Part shown: positions 20,175 through 28,426 of the stretch, in pieces | How positions within the stretch are numbered: position 1 is the first letter of the stretch | How the letters are laid out: each line of letters opens with the position of its first letter | NCBI GenBank assembly: GCA_001767195.1 | Contig: MEKU01000036.1 | Span: 37,386 to 84,209, forward strand | DNA length: 46,824 nucleotides | Reading direction: 5' to 3' | DNA from: Acidobacteria bacterium RIFCSPLOWO2_02_FULL_67_21 | GTDB taxonomy: Bacteria > Acidobacteriota > Vicinamibacteria > Vicinamibacterales > UBA2999 | Notes under the pieces: generated by a model | The model's input: only the letters and a program-made list of their open reading frames with translations | Database searches by the model: none | What the model was told of the DNA's origin: nothing | Position numbers and translations under genes: made by a program

Positions 20175-21115
20175 GGACACCCCACCTGCGAGAGCCGTTC
20201 GCGGTAATGGCCGATCGTCCGGGCCAGTCCCTGTCGCACCAAGACGCGTGGCTTCCATCCAAGCAGCCGCGTCGCGAGCGTGATGTCAGGTTTACGCCGT
20301 CGAGGGTCATCATCTGGCAGCGGCTCGCTCGTAATGACCGACGCTGATCCGGTAAGTTCAATCACAAGAGAAGCCAGCTCTCTCACCGTGAGTTCCTCAG
20401 GGTTTCCCAGATTCACGGGCGCGGACCATTCGACGTCCATCAACCGAATGATCCCCTCGACCAAATCGTCCACGTATTGAAGGCTGCGGGTCTGGCTCCC
20501 GTCGCCGTAGACAGTCAAAGGGCGATCCGACAGCGCCTGGGCGATGAAGTTGCTCACGACCCTGCCATCGTCGGGGTCCATGCGCGGTCCATAGGTATTG
20601 AAGATCCGGATAATGCGGACGGAGAGGCCCGAACGCCCGTAGCTGGTCGTAATCGCCTCCGCGTATCGCTTCGATTCGTCGTACACGCTCCGCGGCCCGA
20701 CAGGATTGACGTGACCCCAGTACGACTCGACCTGCGGATGCACCATCGGATCGCCGTATACCTCGCTGGTACTGGCAAGAAGGAATTGTGCCCCGTGGTG
20801 TCGTGCGAGCTCCAGCAGGTGGTGTGTACCTTCGCTGTTGACAAGGAGTGTCTCAATCGGATGTGCGAGGTACTTGGGCGGTGAGGCGGGGCTCGCGAAG
20901 TGCAGCACCCAGTCCAGGGGCTCGCGCACGTCGAGTGGCACGGTGACGTCACGCTCCAGCACGCGGAAACGCAGATGATCCTCGAGATGCGCGATGTTCT
21001 CGCGCCGGCCTGTCAGAAAATTGTCGACCCCCAGAATCTCGCATCCCTCCGCGAGCAGCCGGTCGCACAGATGGCTTCCGACAAACCCTGCGGCTCCAGT
21101 CAGCAGTACGCGCAT
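20171..21115 (-). CDS. UDP-glucuronate decarboxylase (UDP-xylose synthase)
   Basis: 314 residues of the extended SDR family. It carries [10 protein letters not shown] (6-15), [10 protein letters not shown] (31-40), HFASPASPP (72-80), the TSE catalytic triplet (116-118, STSEVYGDP) and Y145-x3-K149 ([10 protein letters not shown]). These are signatures of UXS, which makes UDP-xylose from UDP-glucuronate. The chain length fits the soluble form. ATG 21115 is two bases after the upstream stop. Together with galE it points to xylose- and galactose-containing glycan. No UDP-glucose dehydrogenase is in the window, so UDP-glucuronate must come from elsewhere. Confidence 0.9.
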   Translation of the reverse strand: MRVLLTGAAGFVGSHLCDRLLAEGCEILGVDNFLTGRRENIAHLEDHLRFRVLERDVTVPLDVREPLDWVLHFASPASPPKYLAHPIETLLVNSEGTHHLLELARHHGAQFLLASTSEVYGDPMVHPQVESYWGHVNPVGPRSVYDESKRYAEAITTSYGRSGLSVRIIRIFNTYGPRMDPDDGRVVSNFIAQALSDRPLTVYGDGSQTRSLQYVDDLVEGIIRLMDVEWSAPVNLGNPEELTVRELASLVIELTGSASVITSEPLPDDDPRRRKPDITLATRLLGWKPRVLVRQGLARTIGHYRERLSQVGCP

Positions 21116-21117
21116 GA

Positions 21118-22116
21118 CTACCTCCCGGCTCCCGCCTGATGTCGACGGCGTTGGGCGGGCACATGACCGCCGACTGGTTGTTGGGGCGTTTTCACAGGCG
21201 GCCGGCGACGCTCTTGCGTCAGCGACGACCGGGCTTCCGTGCGGGCTCGCCCGCCGAACAGCCACGCGACGGCGCCGCGCAACACGCCGGCCGCGTACGC
21301 GAGTTCCCCAAGCGCTTCGCGCGGATGACCTGCGTGGCGCACCGCGCGGCCCGGCCGCGCGATGAGATCCCGCACCATCCGGTGCCACATATAGCCGTCT
21401 CGCAGCTTCAGATGTTTGGCATAGAACCCGCCCTTCCCGCGTCCGTAGGCATGCCGGAGCGGAACGTATAGGCGCTTGGATCGCCACGCGCGGTGATACA
21501 GCAGCGCCTCGGGCACGAAGACCACCCGGGCGCCGGCCTCGAGCAATCTGAATCCCAGATCGTTGTCCTCGGCCGAGGGAAACCGCGATCCTGCGCCAAG
21601 CCGGACGTCAAACCCCCCCACCCGGTTCAAGGCGGCCCGGCGGATCCCCATATTGCCGCCCGCCAGCACATCGCGTGAGGATCGCCCCCGAAAGACCGCC
21701 GGTACAGTGCGGCGCGCAAGCGCGGGTACGAATCCATCCGCCACCTCCTGGGGGCCGGCGAGCACGCGGCCCGTCACCGCGTCGTCCTCGCCCGCAGCCA
21801 GAAGTGCGTCGACCAGTGCGCGCAGCCATTGCGGATCCGCGGTCATGTCGTCATCCACGAACACCAGCGCCTCGTGGCGTGCGAGGTTGGCCCCTGTGTT
21901 GCGCGCACGGCTCAAACCACGGTCGGCGCACGGCACATACCGGATGCAGCAACCCCGCTCATGCTCCGTTCGCGCGACCATGTGATCGCTTTGATCGACG
22001 ACCACGATCTCGGCCGGCAGCGTGTCGCCACGGAGCAGAGATGCGACCGTATCGGCCAGCAATTGCGGGCGATTGCGTGTCGGAATGATTACCGAGGTCG
22101 CAAGGGTCGTGTTCAT
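21118..22116 (-). CDS. GT2 family glycosyltransferase with read-through C-terminus
   Basis: 332 residues. The GT-A core begins [21 protein letters not shown] (38-44), a DDD metal site (88-90) and the AGGNMGIRR and [10 protein letters not shown] blocks identify a GT2 of the same branch as the gene at 22835. ATG 22116 overlaps the upstream methyltransferase stop by four bases. Odd: the last ~30 residues are encoded by the antisense of a decayed glycosyltransferase fragment (21139-21216), so the natural stop seems to have been lost or replaced. The catalytic domain itself looks intact. Confidence 0.9.
   Translation of the reverse strand: MNTTLATSVIIPTRNRPQLLADTVASLLRGDTLPAEIVVVDQSDHMVARTEHERGCCIRYVPCADRGLSRARNTGANLARHEALVFVDDDMTADPQWLRALVDALLAAGEDDAVTGRVLAGPQEVADGFVPALARRTVPAVFRGRSSRDVLAGGNMGIRRAALNRVGGFDVRLGAGSRFPSAEDNDLGFRLLEAGARVVFVPEALLYHRAWRSKRLYVPLRHAYGRGKGGFYAKHLKLRDGYMWHRMVRDLIARPGRAVRHAGHPREALGELAYAAGVLRGAVAWLFGGRARTEARSSLTQERRRPPVKTPQQPVGGHVPAQRRRHQAGAGR
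21139..21216 (+). pseudogene. Degenerate GT2 gene fragment, antisense to the GT2 tail
   Basis: On the plus strand this stretch aligns without gaps to 18592-18669 inside the GT2 gene of the exporter operon; I count 60 of 78 identical bases. The translation keeps [19 protein letters not shown] against ISTTLSGHIAADCLLGRFH. Nothing homologous continues on either side. It appears to be a relic of a second GT2 gene, or of a rearranged copy, left when the locus was assembled. Confidence 0.75.
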
Positions 22117-22838
22117 GACTCGCGTTTCGAGTCGGCGACTTTCACCGCCCGAACCGAAACGATGACGGGGAATGCGGCATCGTGCCGATCGAGTTCGTCG
22201 CGCGACAGCTCTTCCTGCGCCATGCCGGCCAGAAACGCAATCGAGGTGAGCACGTTGCCAAGTCCGTCGACCTGAATGCATTCTTCGCCGAAACACTCGC
22301 CAAACAGGCGCCGGCACACGGCGGGCGTGAATCGCCAGTAGTCAGTGTCCGGCACATCCGGATCAACCCGCGTGATCGACGGCAGCGTGACAAGGAGTAC
22401 CCCGCCCGGCCGGAGCGCACGGTACAGCGTGTGCACAGCCGAGCGGGGATGCAGAACGTGGTGCAGCGTCTGTACCACAACGCAGCAGTCGTAGGCGTCC
22501 GGTTCGAGGGAGTCGGGGTGCGCAAGATCGCCAATGATAGTGGCCTGGCGGTTCGTGGAATCGATGTCGATCACATCGGCACGCGTGACACCGTGTCCGA
22601 ACCGGCGGATATATCCACTGTCTTTGACTTCCAGCACCCGGCCGCGAATGTCGGACCCCTGCCGCGCGAGAAACTGTTCGACGTAATACCGATCGACAGG
22701 CGAACCGCGGTCGAATCCCCAGCGCTGGCTCAATGGTACGGGTCGGCGCAACGTCCCGAGCCACGCGGGTCGCCGCACGCGAGCGAACCGTTGCCGCAGT
22801 CTGGGATTGCGGCTCCACGCCTGCAAAACGCCTGTCAT
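22113..22838 (-). CDS. Class I SAM-dependent methyltransferase
   Basis: 241 residues. A degenerate SAM-binding motif I (RVLEVKDSGYIRRFG) is followed by the acidic strand VIDIDS. VVVQTLHHVLHP and ALRPGGVLLVTLP match motifs II and III of the Methyltransf_11 type. It probably methylates a sugar or lipid-linked glycan; the substrate is unknown. The glycine-rich motif I is weak (EVKDSG in place of E-x-G-x-G). ATG 22838 is chosen for its ATGA overlap with the upstream glycosyltransferase; ATG 22844 is equally possible. Confidence 0.83.
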   Translation of the reverse strand: MTGVLQAWSRNPRLRQRFARVRRPAWLGTLRRPVPLSQRWGFDRGSPVDRYYVEQFLARQGSDIRGRVLEVKDSGYIRRFGHGVTRADVIDIDSTNRQATIIGDLAHPDSLEPDAYDCCVVVQTLHHVLHPRSAVHTLYRALRPGGVLLVTLPSITRVDPDVPDTDYWRFTPAVCRRLFGECFGEECIQVDGLGNVLTSIAFLAGMAQEELSRDELDRHDAAFPVIVSVRAVKVADSKRES

Positions 22839-23767
22839 CCCCATCGTTCGCTCGGAACCGGACCGGCGACGGCAGCTCTCCGCTCGGCCCGCCACCCGTG
22901 CCCCACGCCTTGGATCGTGCCGATCACGCCGAGCCATGCCTGCCGGGCGGCGCTTGAATCCCGCCGGTTCATCGCCTCGAGGAGCCGCACGATCCTACCG
23001 GTCAACCATCGCCACATCATGGGCACGGCCCGGCGGTCGCCGCGCCGGAACAGAATCCCGCAGGCTGCGCCGATGCCGTAGCTGTACGCCCGGCGGGAAG
23101 CCATCCGCCGCGCTTCCGGCTGGCGCTCGTGATAGACGACCGCGTCGGGCTCGTACCGGATGCGAGCGCCCGAGACGAGCAGCCGGTGTATCAGCTCGAA
23201 ATCTTCGGCAGCCATGCCGGGCGATCCAGCACCGAGCCGTTCATCGTAACCACCGTACCGTAGCAACCATTGCCTTCTGATCGCGAAATTCGCGCCTGTT
23301 CCGACGACCCAGGGAAGCGCCGGTCCGACGAAATCGCGACGCACGGTGGCGGTCCGCAGCGACACTGCATAGGCACCGGGACGTTCCGGCCCCAGCGCCA
23401 GCACGCGACCCGTCACCACATCGGGGACCGGTCTGGTGGCGAAAGCACGCGAGATGGCTGCGAGCCACTGCGCGTCGGGCACACAATCATCGTCGGTGAT
23501 CACCAGATGCGCAGCCCGCGCGCGAGCGACCATCGCATTGCGTGCAGCCGACAGACCACGGCGACGCTGGCGAAGATACATCAGCGGCACCGGTCCACCC
23601 TGACGCCGCCGAACGACCTCGGCCGACTCGCGCGCCTGACCCTGATCGATCACGATCACTTCCGCCGGCAGTAACGTGCCGCTGAGCACGGCATCGAGAC
23701 ACCGCGCAAGCGCGGCAGGACGGTCTAGCGTTGCAATTCCGACCGACAGGACGGGCGGGCCTGTCAT
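22835..23767 (-). CDS. GT2 family glycosyltransferase
   Basis: 310 residues. GT-A fold with VLSVGIATLDRPAAL, VIVIDQGQ (37-44) and a DDD metal site (92-94). A conserved GTGANFAIRR and AAEDFELIHRLL pair resembles the gene at 21118; the two are probably old paralogues adding related residues. Start ATG 23767 overlaps the deacetylase stop by four bases. Predicted cytoplasmic. The donor sugar cannot be inferred from sequence alone. Confidence 0.9.
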   Translation of the reverse strand: MTGPPVLSVGIATLDRPAALARCLDAVLSGTLLPAEVIVIDQGQARESAEVVRRRQGGPVPLMYLRQRRRGLSAARNAMVARARAAHLVITDDDCVPDAQWLAAISRAFATRPVPDVVTGRVLALGPERPGAYAVSLRTATVRRDFVGPALPWVVGTGANFAIRRQWLLRYGGYDERLGAGSPGMAAEDFELIHRLLVSGARIRYEPDAVVYHERQPEARRMASRRAYSYGIGAACGILFRRGDRRAVPMMWRWLTGRIVRLLEAMNRRDSSAARQAWLGVIGTIQGVGHGWRAERRAAVAGPVPSERWG

Positions 23768-24858
23768 CGGTCGATGGTCCCCAACGGCCGGGAGAGCGTG
23801 GCCCAACGGGTGGGACGACGCCGTGTCGCGCTGCACAGCATCGTCATGAACCGCGCCAGCGAATCGGTTCCTCGCACTTCAACACGTCGCAACTCGAACA
23901 ACGACGTCGCAGGGTCGTTTCTCCCTGAGCGACTGCCGCAGGCAGCGTGGAACCCTGCGCGCGCCACCGCGGTCACCGCCTGTGAATCGCAGTCTCCGAA
24001 TGGGTACGCAAAGGTCGTGATCCGGCGGTGAAAACGGTGCTCCAGGTCCTCGCGCGAGATCCGTGCGTCGCTGGCGGGGTCCTTCCTGCTGCCGGCCGTC
24101 AGCGACGTATGCGACACCGTGTGCGCGCCGATATTCATGCCTTCAGCCAGCAGCTGCCGGATCTGCGTCTGCGTCATCATGCGGCGGCCGGCGAGGTTCG
24201 GATCGGTGCTCCATGTGCACGAGGAACCGATGGCGCCGCTCACGAGAAAGAATGTCGCCGGAAACTTGTACCGGCGCAGGACCGGGAGCGCCTCGGCGTG
24301 ATTGTCCGCATAGCCGTCATCAAACGTGAGAATCACCGCACGCGGCGGCATCAGGACACTCGCGGAATATCCACGGACGAGTTCCGGCAGGGAGATGACC
24401 TTGTACTTTGCCCAGTACAGCCACGCCATCTGCTCCCGAAAACGGCTTCTCGGCACGATGTAGCGGGACGGCACCTCTCCAGGCCGACCCACACCGTGAT
24501 ACATCAGAATCAGCGGGGTTCGAGTGAGGCGACGCCACGTGTCGCGTTCGGATACTCTCGCTCGGACGCCACGCCAGAAGGCATACTGCCGAAGGAACCG
24601 ATCGAATGCCGCGCGATGCGTTCCGCCCATGAACGGCCGCAACCACGCGAGACTCGCGCTGGGCACCCGGCTCGCCAGGAGCATGCGTCGTACGAATCGG
24701 GCATGTGAACTCGCACTCGTGTTGAATGCGCCGAGGTACGACTCGCGAAGCACGAGGGGGTTGCGACGAAACGCTTCCACGGCCCGTATCCCTTCCTGTT
24801 CACATCTGGCCGGTGCCTCGTCAAGGAACGAGTCCATCGTGAAGAACAACTCGTTCAC
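23764..24858 (-). CDS. Polysaccharide deacetylase (NodB domain) with N-terminal extension
   Basis: 364 residues from GTG 24858, whose GTGA overlaps the upstream stop. The NodB domain spans about 115-330: LILMYHGVG, TFDDGY (metal-binding D180/D181), H246 and H250 in HTVSH, and FAYPFGD. This family removes N- or O-acetyl groups from glycans. The first ~105 residues are not part of NodB. Their SFLDEAPARCEQEG and QYAFWRGVRA stretches look to me like the C-terminal tail of a GT2 enzyme, suggesting an ancestral fusion or a trimmed glycosyltransferase. No signal peptide is seen, so it probably acts on the lipid-linked intermediate in the cytoplasm. Confidence 0.88.
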   Translation of the reverse strand: MNELFFTMDSFLDEAPARCEQEGIRAVEAFRRNPLVLRESYLGAFNTSASSHARFVRRMLLASRVPSASLAWLRPFMGGTHRAAFDRFLRQYAFWRGVRARVSERDTWRRLTRTPLILMYHGVGRPGEVPSRYIVPRSRFREQMAWLYWAKYKVISLPELVRGYSASVLMPPRAVILTFDDGYADNHAEALPVLRRYKFPATFFLVSGAIGSSCTWSTDPNLAGRRMMTQTQIRQLLAEGMNIGAHTVSHTSLTAGSRKDPASDARISREDLEHRFHRRITTFAYPFGDCDSQAVTAVARAGFHAACGSRSGRNDPATSLFELRRVEVRGTDSLARFMTMLCSATRRRPTRWATLSRPLGTIDR

Positions 24859-26144
24859 GGGCAGCCACCCGCAACGCCGGCACGCGTCCACAGCCGTTGC
24901 TGGCGACGCCAGATTTCGTGAACGACGTCGATGCGTACCTCATCGCAGCTACGCGTCGCATCGACGAGGTGGAACGCCGATATGCGCGCTGACAATGTGC
25001 GGAAGCACGTCCGCCACTGTTCCAGGATCTGCGGGGTATAAGCGCCCTTCCGCGCGTGCATCACGCCCCCAGGAGCATCGAGAAACACCGTGAGGTCGGG
25101 CTGCGGACAGAGATGGCCGGAGAGGCGACGAGACAGGCGCTGCAGGCGCGTCAGCGGCGAGGCAGGCGGCGCGACGGCATCGTAGATGTATCGATCGAAG
25201 ACCACCAGCCGTCCGCGCGCACTGTGGTACCAGCCACGTAGATAACGTGACCAGATGATGGCGGCCGTCGCGAGAAATGCGACTCCGGGAATAGGGAACC
25301 GTCGCACGAAACGGGTCGCGCCTCCGGTAAGCCCCATGTAGATGGCTCGCGAAGGCAAGGGAATGGCGGCGCGGATGCCGGCGATAAGGGTCGATTTTCC
25401 AGCGCCATCGGGCCCGAGGACGGCAACGCGCAATCCAGGGGCACTCAGATCGCCGGCGCCGCCGCGCGCGAGGCGCAGCATGCGCTGCCGGCACTCTCGG
25501 ACACGGGCAATCTTGTGTACTGCCGGCGCGCATCCTTCGACAGCAGCCCACTCCCCTTTGAGGGCAAGCTGGAGGAGACGCGCCGGCAGTTCTGCATGGC
25601 CGCCGCAACCGGCGGCAAACATGGCTGCGAAGTGATCGTCGGCGGCGGCGGCGCCGCAGAGATCCGCAAGCGCGGCGCGATGGTGCGCCGCGACCGTGCC
25701 TTTCAATATGAGGCAGTGCCAGAGCAGCAACCAGAATGCCGCCGCAGGCTCGAGGAATGCGACGCCGTCTCGAATGTGCCGTCTCGCCAGACACCCCGAC
25801 GTGTCATCGAGGGCGACGCGATGTGATCCAAAGCCGACTGATGTTGTGACGTGAAGCCACAGCCACCGGTCTGCATCGGCACAATAGCAGAGATAGTGAT
25901 GGGAGACGCTGCGCCTGGGTACCCGCGCGAAACTAGCTTGATTCAGCAGCGAGGCCGCTGCCGACAGATCGCGGGGGTGCACGAGCAGATCAACATCGCT
26001 TTGCGGGTCTGCGAGTCCCCCTTCCGGCACGCGCAGCAGGGCCCATCGCACACCCTGGCGCCCAAACTCGCGAAACACCCGCCGGAGCACCGGATGACAG
26101 TTCGTGACCACCTTTCGGACGGCACTGCTGAGCGCGATCGTCAT
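24855..26144 (-). CDS. Nucleotidyltransferase-like domain fused to thymidylate-kinase-like P-loop domain
   Basis: 429 residues. The N-terminal half has the SDVDLLV acidic pair (D50, D52) typical of the pol-beta nucleotidyltransferase fold, as in the NTP_transf_5 group. The C-terminal half has Walker A GPDGAGKS (244-251), a VVFDRYIYD segment and a LTVFLDAP strand typical of thymidylate-kinase-like proteins. Such proteins occur in capsule and exopolysaccharide clusters, but to my knowledge no reaction has been assigned. ATG 26144 overlaps the upstream glycosyltransferase stop by four bases. True dTMP kinase activity is unlikely given the fusion and context. Confidence 0.82.
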   Translation of the reverse strand: MTIALSSAVRKVVTNCHPVLRRVFREFGRQGVRWALLRVPEGGLADPQSDVDLLVHPRDLSAAASLLNQASFARVPRRSVSHHYLCYCADADRWLWLHVTTSVGFGSHRVALDDTSGCLARRHIRDGVAFLEPAAAFWLLLWHCLILKGTVAAHHRAALADLCGAAAADDHFAAMFAAGCGGHAELPARLLQLALKGEWAAVEGCAPAVHKIARVRECRQRMLRLARGGAGDLSAPGLRVAVLGPDGAGKSTLIAGIRAAIPLPSRAIYMGLTGGATRFVRRFPIPGVAFLATAAIIWSRYLRGWYHSARGRLVVFDRYIYDAVAPPASPLTRLQRLSRRLSGHLCPQPDLTVFLDAPGGVMHARKGAYTPQILEQWRTCFRTLSARISAFHLVDATRSCDEVRIDVVHEIWRRQQRLWTRAGVAGGCP

Positions 26145-27136
26145 GTGGCCGTCGCACGCCTGGCGAGCCGCCCCGCGCGTCCCAGCCATTGCAGATGAAG
26201 CCGCCGATACGTATAGAACGGATCGACAACTGCCGCCAGCGCGCCGTAGCGCAGCGCCTTCAACGGCCGGCCTTCACCGAACCACAAGGCGGCCGTGCGG
26301 TACGCCAGTTCAACGCAGTCTTGACGTCGTTCCCGCCACGTCTCTGGACAGGTGGCAGCAAATGCCTCCCGTGTAAGATCGCCGCCCTTGCTCCGTACGG
26401 CGAGACGGCGCCGAACAAAACGTGCCTCGCGATTGATTCGCAGCCGGTCTCTGGCCATCGCGCTACCGGGATGAATCCGGTACGACCCGAGGATCGACGG
26501 AACGCACGCTACTTCCCCGGCCTGCGCAAGGCGCGCGAGGAGATCCAGATCCTCGGCGCCGCCGGATGGACGTCCCAAACTCTCATCAAAGCCACCGACC
26601 GTCTCGAGGACGTCGCGGCGGACAAGAAAAGAAGAAGTCGGAAATGGAAACAGTTCGGCCTGCGCTATCGCGCGGCGATCCGCCGCGGTCACGACGTGAC
26701 CGGAACGGCCGAGTATCCGTCCGGTCGATGATACGTAACGCATAAGGCAGCCCGTTACGACGCTGGTGGGATGTTCGTCGAGAAATGCGATCTGCCGTTG
26801 AAGTTTCTCCGCGTCCCAGCAGTCGTCGGCGTCAAGGAACGCCACGAACCGTCGAGCGCGTGCCTCGCGAATACCAGCATTCCGTGCCGCCGACACGCCT
26901 CCATTTGACCGGGACAACAACCGAACCCGGTCATCGCTGATGGCCCGGACGATCGCGCCCGTACTGTCCGCGGAACCATCATCGATAACGATGACCTCAA
27001 GGGCAGCCATTGTCTGGGTGAGTACGGATGCGACCGTCTCGCCAATGTAACAGCTGGCATTGAACGCTGGGATCACGACCGAGACAATGGGCTCCACGCC
27101 GTAACCCAGTATAGAAACGCCGATCAACGGACGCAT
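26141..27136 (-). CDS. GT2 family glycosyltransferase
   Basis: 331 residues. The classical GT-A start PIVSVVIPAFNASCYI is followed by VIVIDDGSADSTG (48-60), VSAARNAGI, and DAD (102-104, FLDADDCW). The predicted acceptor-binding region includes GGFDESLGRPSGGAEDLDLL. ATG 27136 lies 12 bases after the upstream stop; GTG 27097 is an alternative closer to the domain edge. Cytoplasmic, within the twelve-gene operon, donor unknown. Confidence 0.92.
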   Translation of the reverse strand: MRPLIGVSILGYGVEPIVSVVIPAFNASCYIGETVASVLTQTMAALEVIVIDDGSADSTGAIVRAISDDRVRLLSRSNGGVSAARNAGIREARARRFVAFLDADDCWDAEKLQRQIAFLDEHPTSVVTGCLMRYVSSTGRILGRSGHVVTAADRRAIAQAELFPFPTSSFLVRRDVLETVGGFDESLGRPSGGAEDLDLLARLAQAGEVACVPSILGSYRIHPGSAMARDRLRINREARFVRRRLAVRSKGGDLTREAFAATCPETWRERRQDCVELAYRTAALWFGEGRPLKALRYGALAAVVDPFYTYRRLHLQWLGRAGRLARRATAT

Positions 27137-27148
27137 GGGATCGTGCTC

Positions 27149-28426
27149 TCATTCATATTCCTCATGTGGTCCCAGGAGGGGCCGTTGCCGGCGACGCAGA
27201 CGGCCGTACAGCGCTTCGTATTGGGCGACCGCCCGGTCCCAGCCTAGGTGCGCACAGGCCCAGGCGCGCGCCCGGCCGGCCATGGCCGCGCGCCTGCCTT
27301 CGTTGGTCAACAACTCGATCGCCGCGGCGGCAAACTCGCTCTCGGTTTCGGCCAGCCGGACGTGTTCTCGATTGCGAAGCGGCAGCCCTTCAATCGCCTG
27401 ACGCGAGCAGACCAGCGCCTTGCCGGCGGCAAGGGCTTCGACAACCTTGACACGCATGCCCCCGCCCAGGCGGATTGGCACAATTACAACGGCGGCCTGA
27501 TCGAGAAAGGGACGCACGTCCGTAACCGATCCCAGAACTTCCACCGAGGGGCCTCCGATCACCGACAGTACAGCCGGAGGATCGGCGCCGACGACCGTGA
27601 GGGTCGCAGCCGGACAATGTGAGCGCACGATCGGAAAAATCCGGTCGACAAGCCAGAATGCCCCATCGACGTTTGGATAGTGGCGAAAGCTGCCGACAAA
27701 CAACAGGTTCGCGGCTCTTGTGCCGGTCGGGCTCAGCGGCGACACGGGCACTTCGGTTCCAAATGGAATGCACAGAATGGGCGTATCGCCCGCAAGTGGA
27801 CGGATGGCGCCGCGATCGCGTTCCGTGAATACGACGATCCGGTCGACGTCGTGAAAGATTCGCCGTTCGTACGCGGCCCATGCGCGCCGATCCGCTGAGG
27901 CGATCAACCGGCGGATGATTGCTCCCACAGCGAGCGGACCGGCGGCGGCAACAACCCCGGGCTCGTGCTCCACCAACACGCGGGCTGGGCTGCAGTGTCG
28001 AAGCGCTGCCGCGTACTGGCCTGTGATGTGGTATTCGAATTGCACCACATCCGGTTTCCACGTCTCGACAACGGATCGAAGTCGATCCGCATGCCGGGGC
28101 ACCCACCAGCGCCCGGCCCACCGCGGCCGGCTGGCGAGTAGACCGCCAGCAACCCTGGCGCCGCGAATCCATCGTTTGGCGAGCGATGATGTGGACCTGC
28201 GAGGCAGCTCCACCACGAACTCGCATTTGACCGGGCGGCGCGGTCGTGGGTCCTCGTCGCCGCGGAACGCGACCAGGCCGACCTGATGGCGAGATGCGAG
28301 GGCCGTGATGAGCTGCGCCATCACGCGGGTGCCACCATCCCTCGCTTCGAGATCGGGGATCACTGGCGTCACGAACAGCAATCGGTACGTCGCCAGGTCA
28401 CTCGATCGCGTCGTCAAAGAGAACAT
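27149..28426 (-). CDS. GT4 family glycosyltransferase
   Basis: 425 residues with a GT-B fold. The N-terminal part has TPVIPDLEARDGGTRVM; the C-terminal Glycos_transf_1 domain has LLFVGSFRHYPNVDGAFWL, a PIRLGGGMRVKVVEAL E-x7-E-like donor site, and a short C-terminal basic tail. It retains the sugar configuration in transfer. ATG 28426 is the only good start near the domain edge, overlapping the kinase gene stop by 29 bases, and no clear ribosome site precedes it, so translation is probably coupled. The frame stays open upstream to 28750, but that part overlaps the kinase gene. Confidence 0.9.
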   Translation of the reverse strand: MFSLTTRSSDLATYRLLFVTPVIPDLEARDGGTRVMAQLITALASRHQVGLVAFRGDEDPRPRRPVKCEFVVELPRRSTSSLAKRWIRGARVAGGLLASRPRWAGRWWVPRHADRLRSVVETWKPDVVQFEYHITGQYAAALRHCSPARVLVEHEPGVVAAAGPLAVGAIIRRLIASADRRAWAAYERRIFHDVDRIVVFTERDRGAIRPLAGDTPILCIPFGTEVPVSPLSPTGTRAANLLFVGSFRHYPNVDGAFWLVDRIFPIVRSHCPAATLTVVGADPPAVLSVIGGPSVEVLGSVTDVRPFLDQAAVVIVPIRLGGGMRVKVVEALAAGKALVCSRQAIEGLPLRNREHVRLAETESEFAAAAIELLTNEGRRAAMAGRARAWACAHLGWDRAVAQYEALYGRLRRRQRPLLGPHEEYE

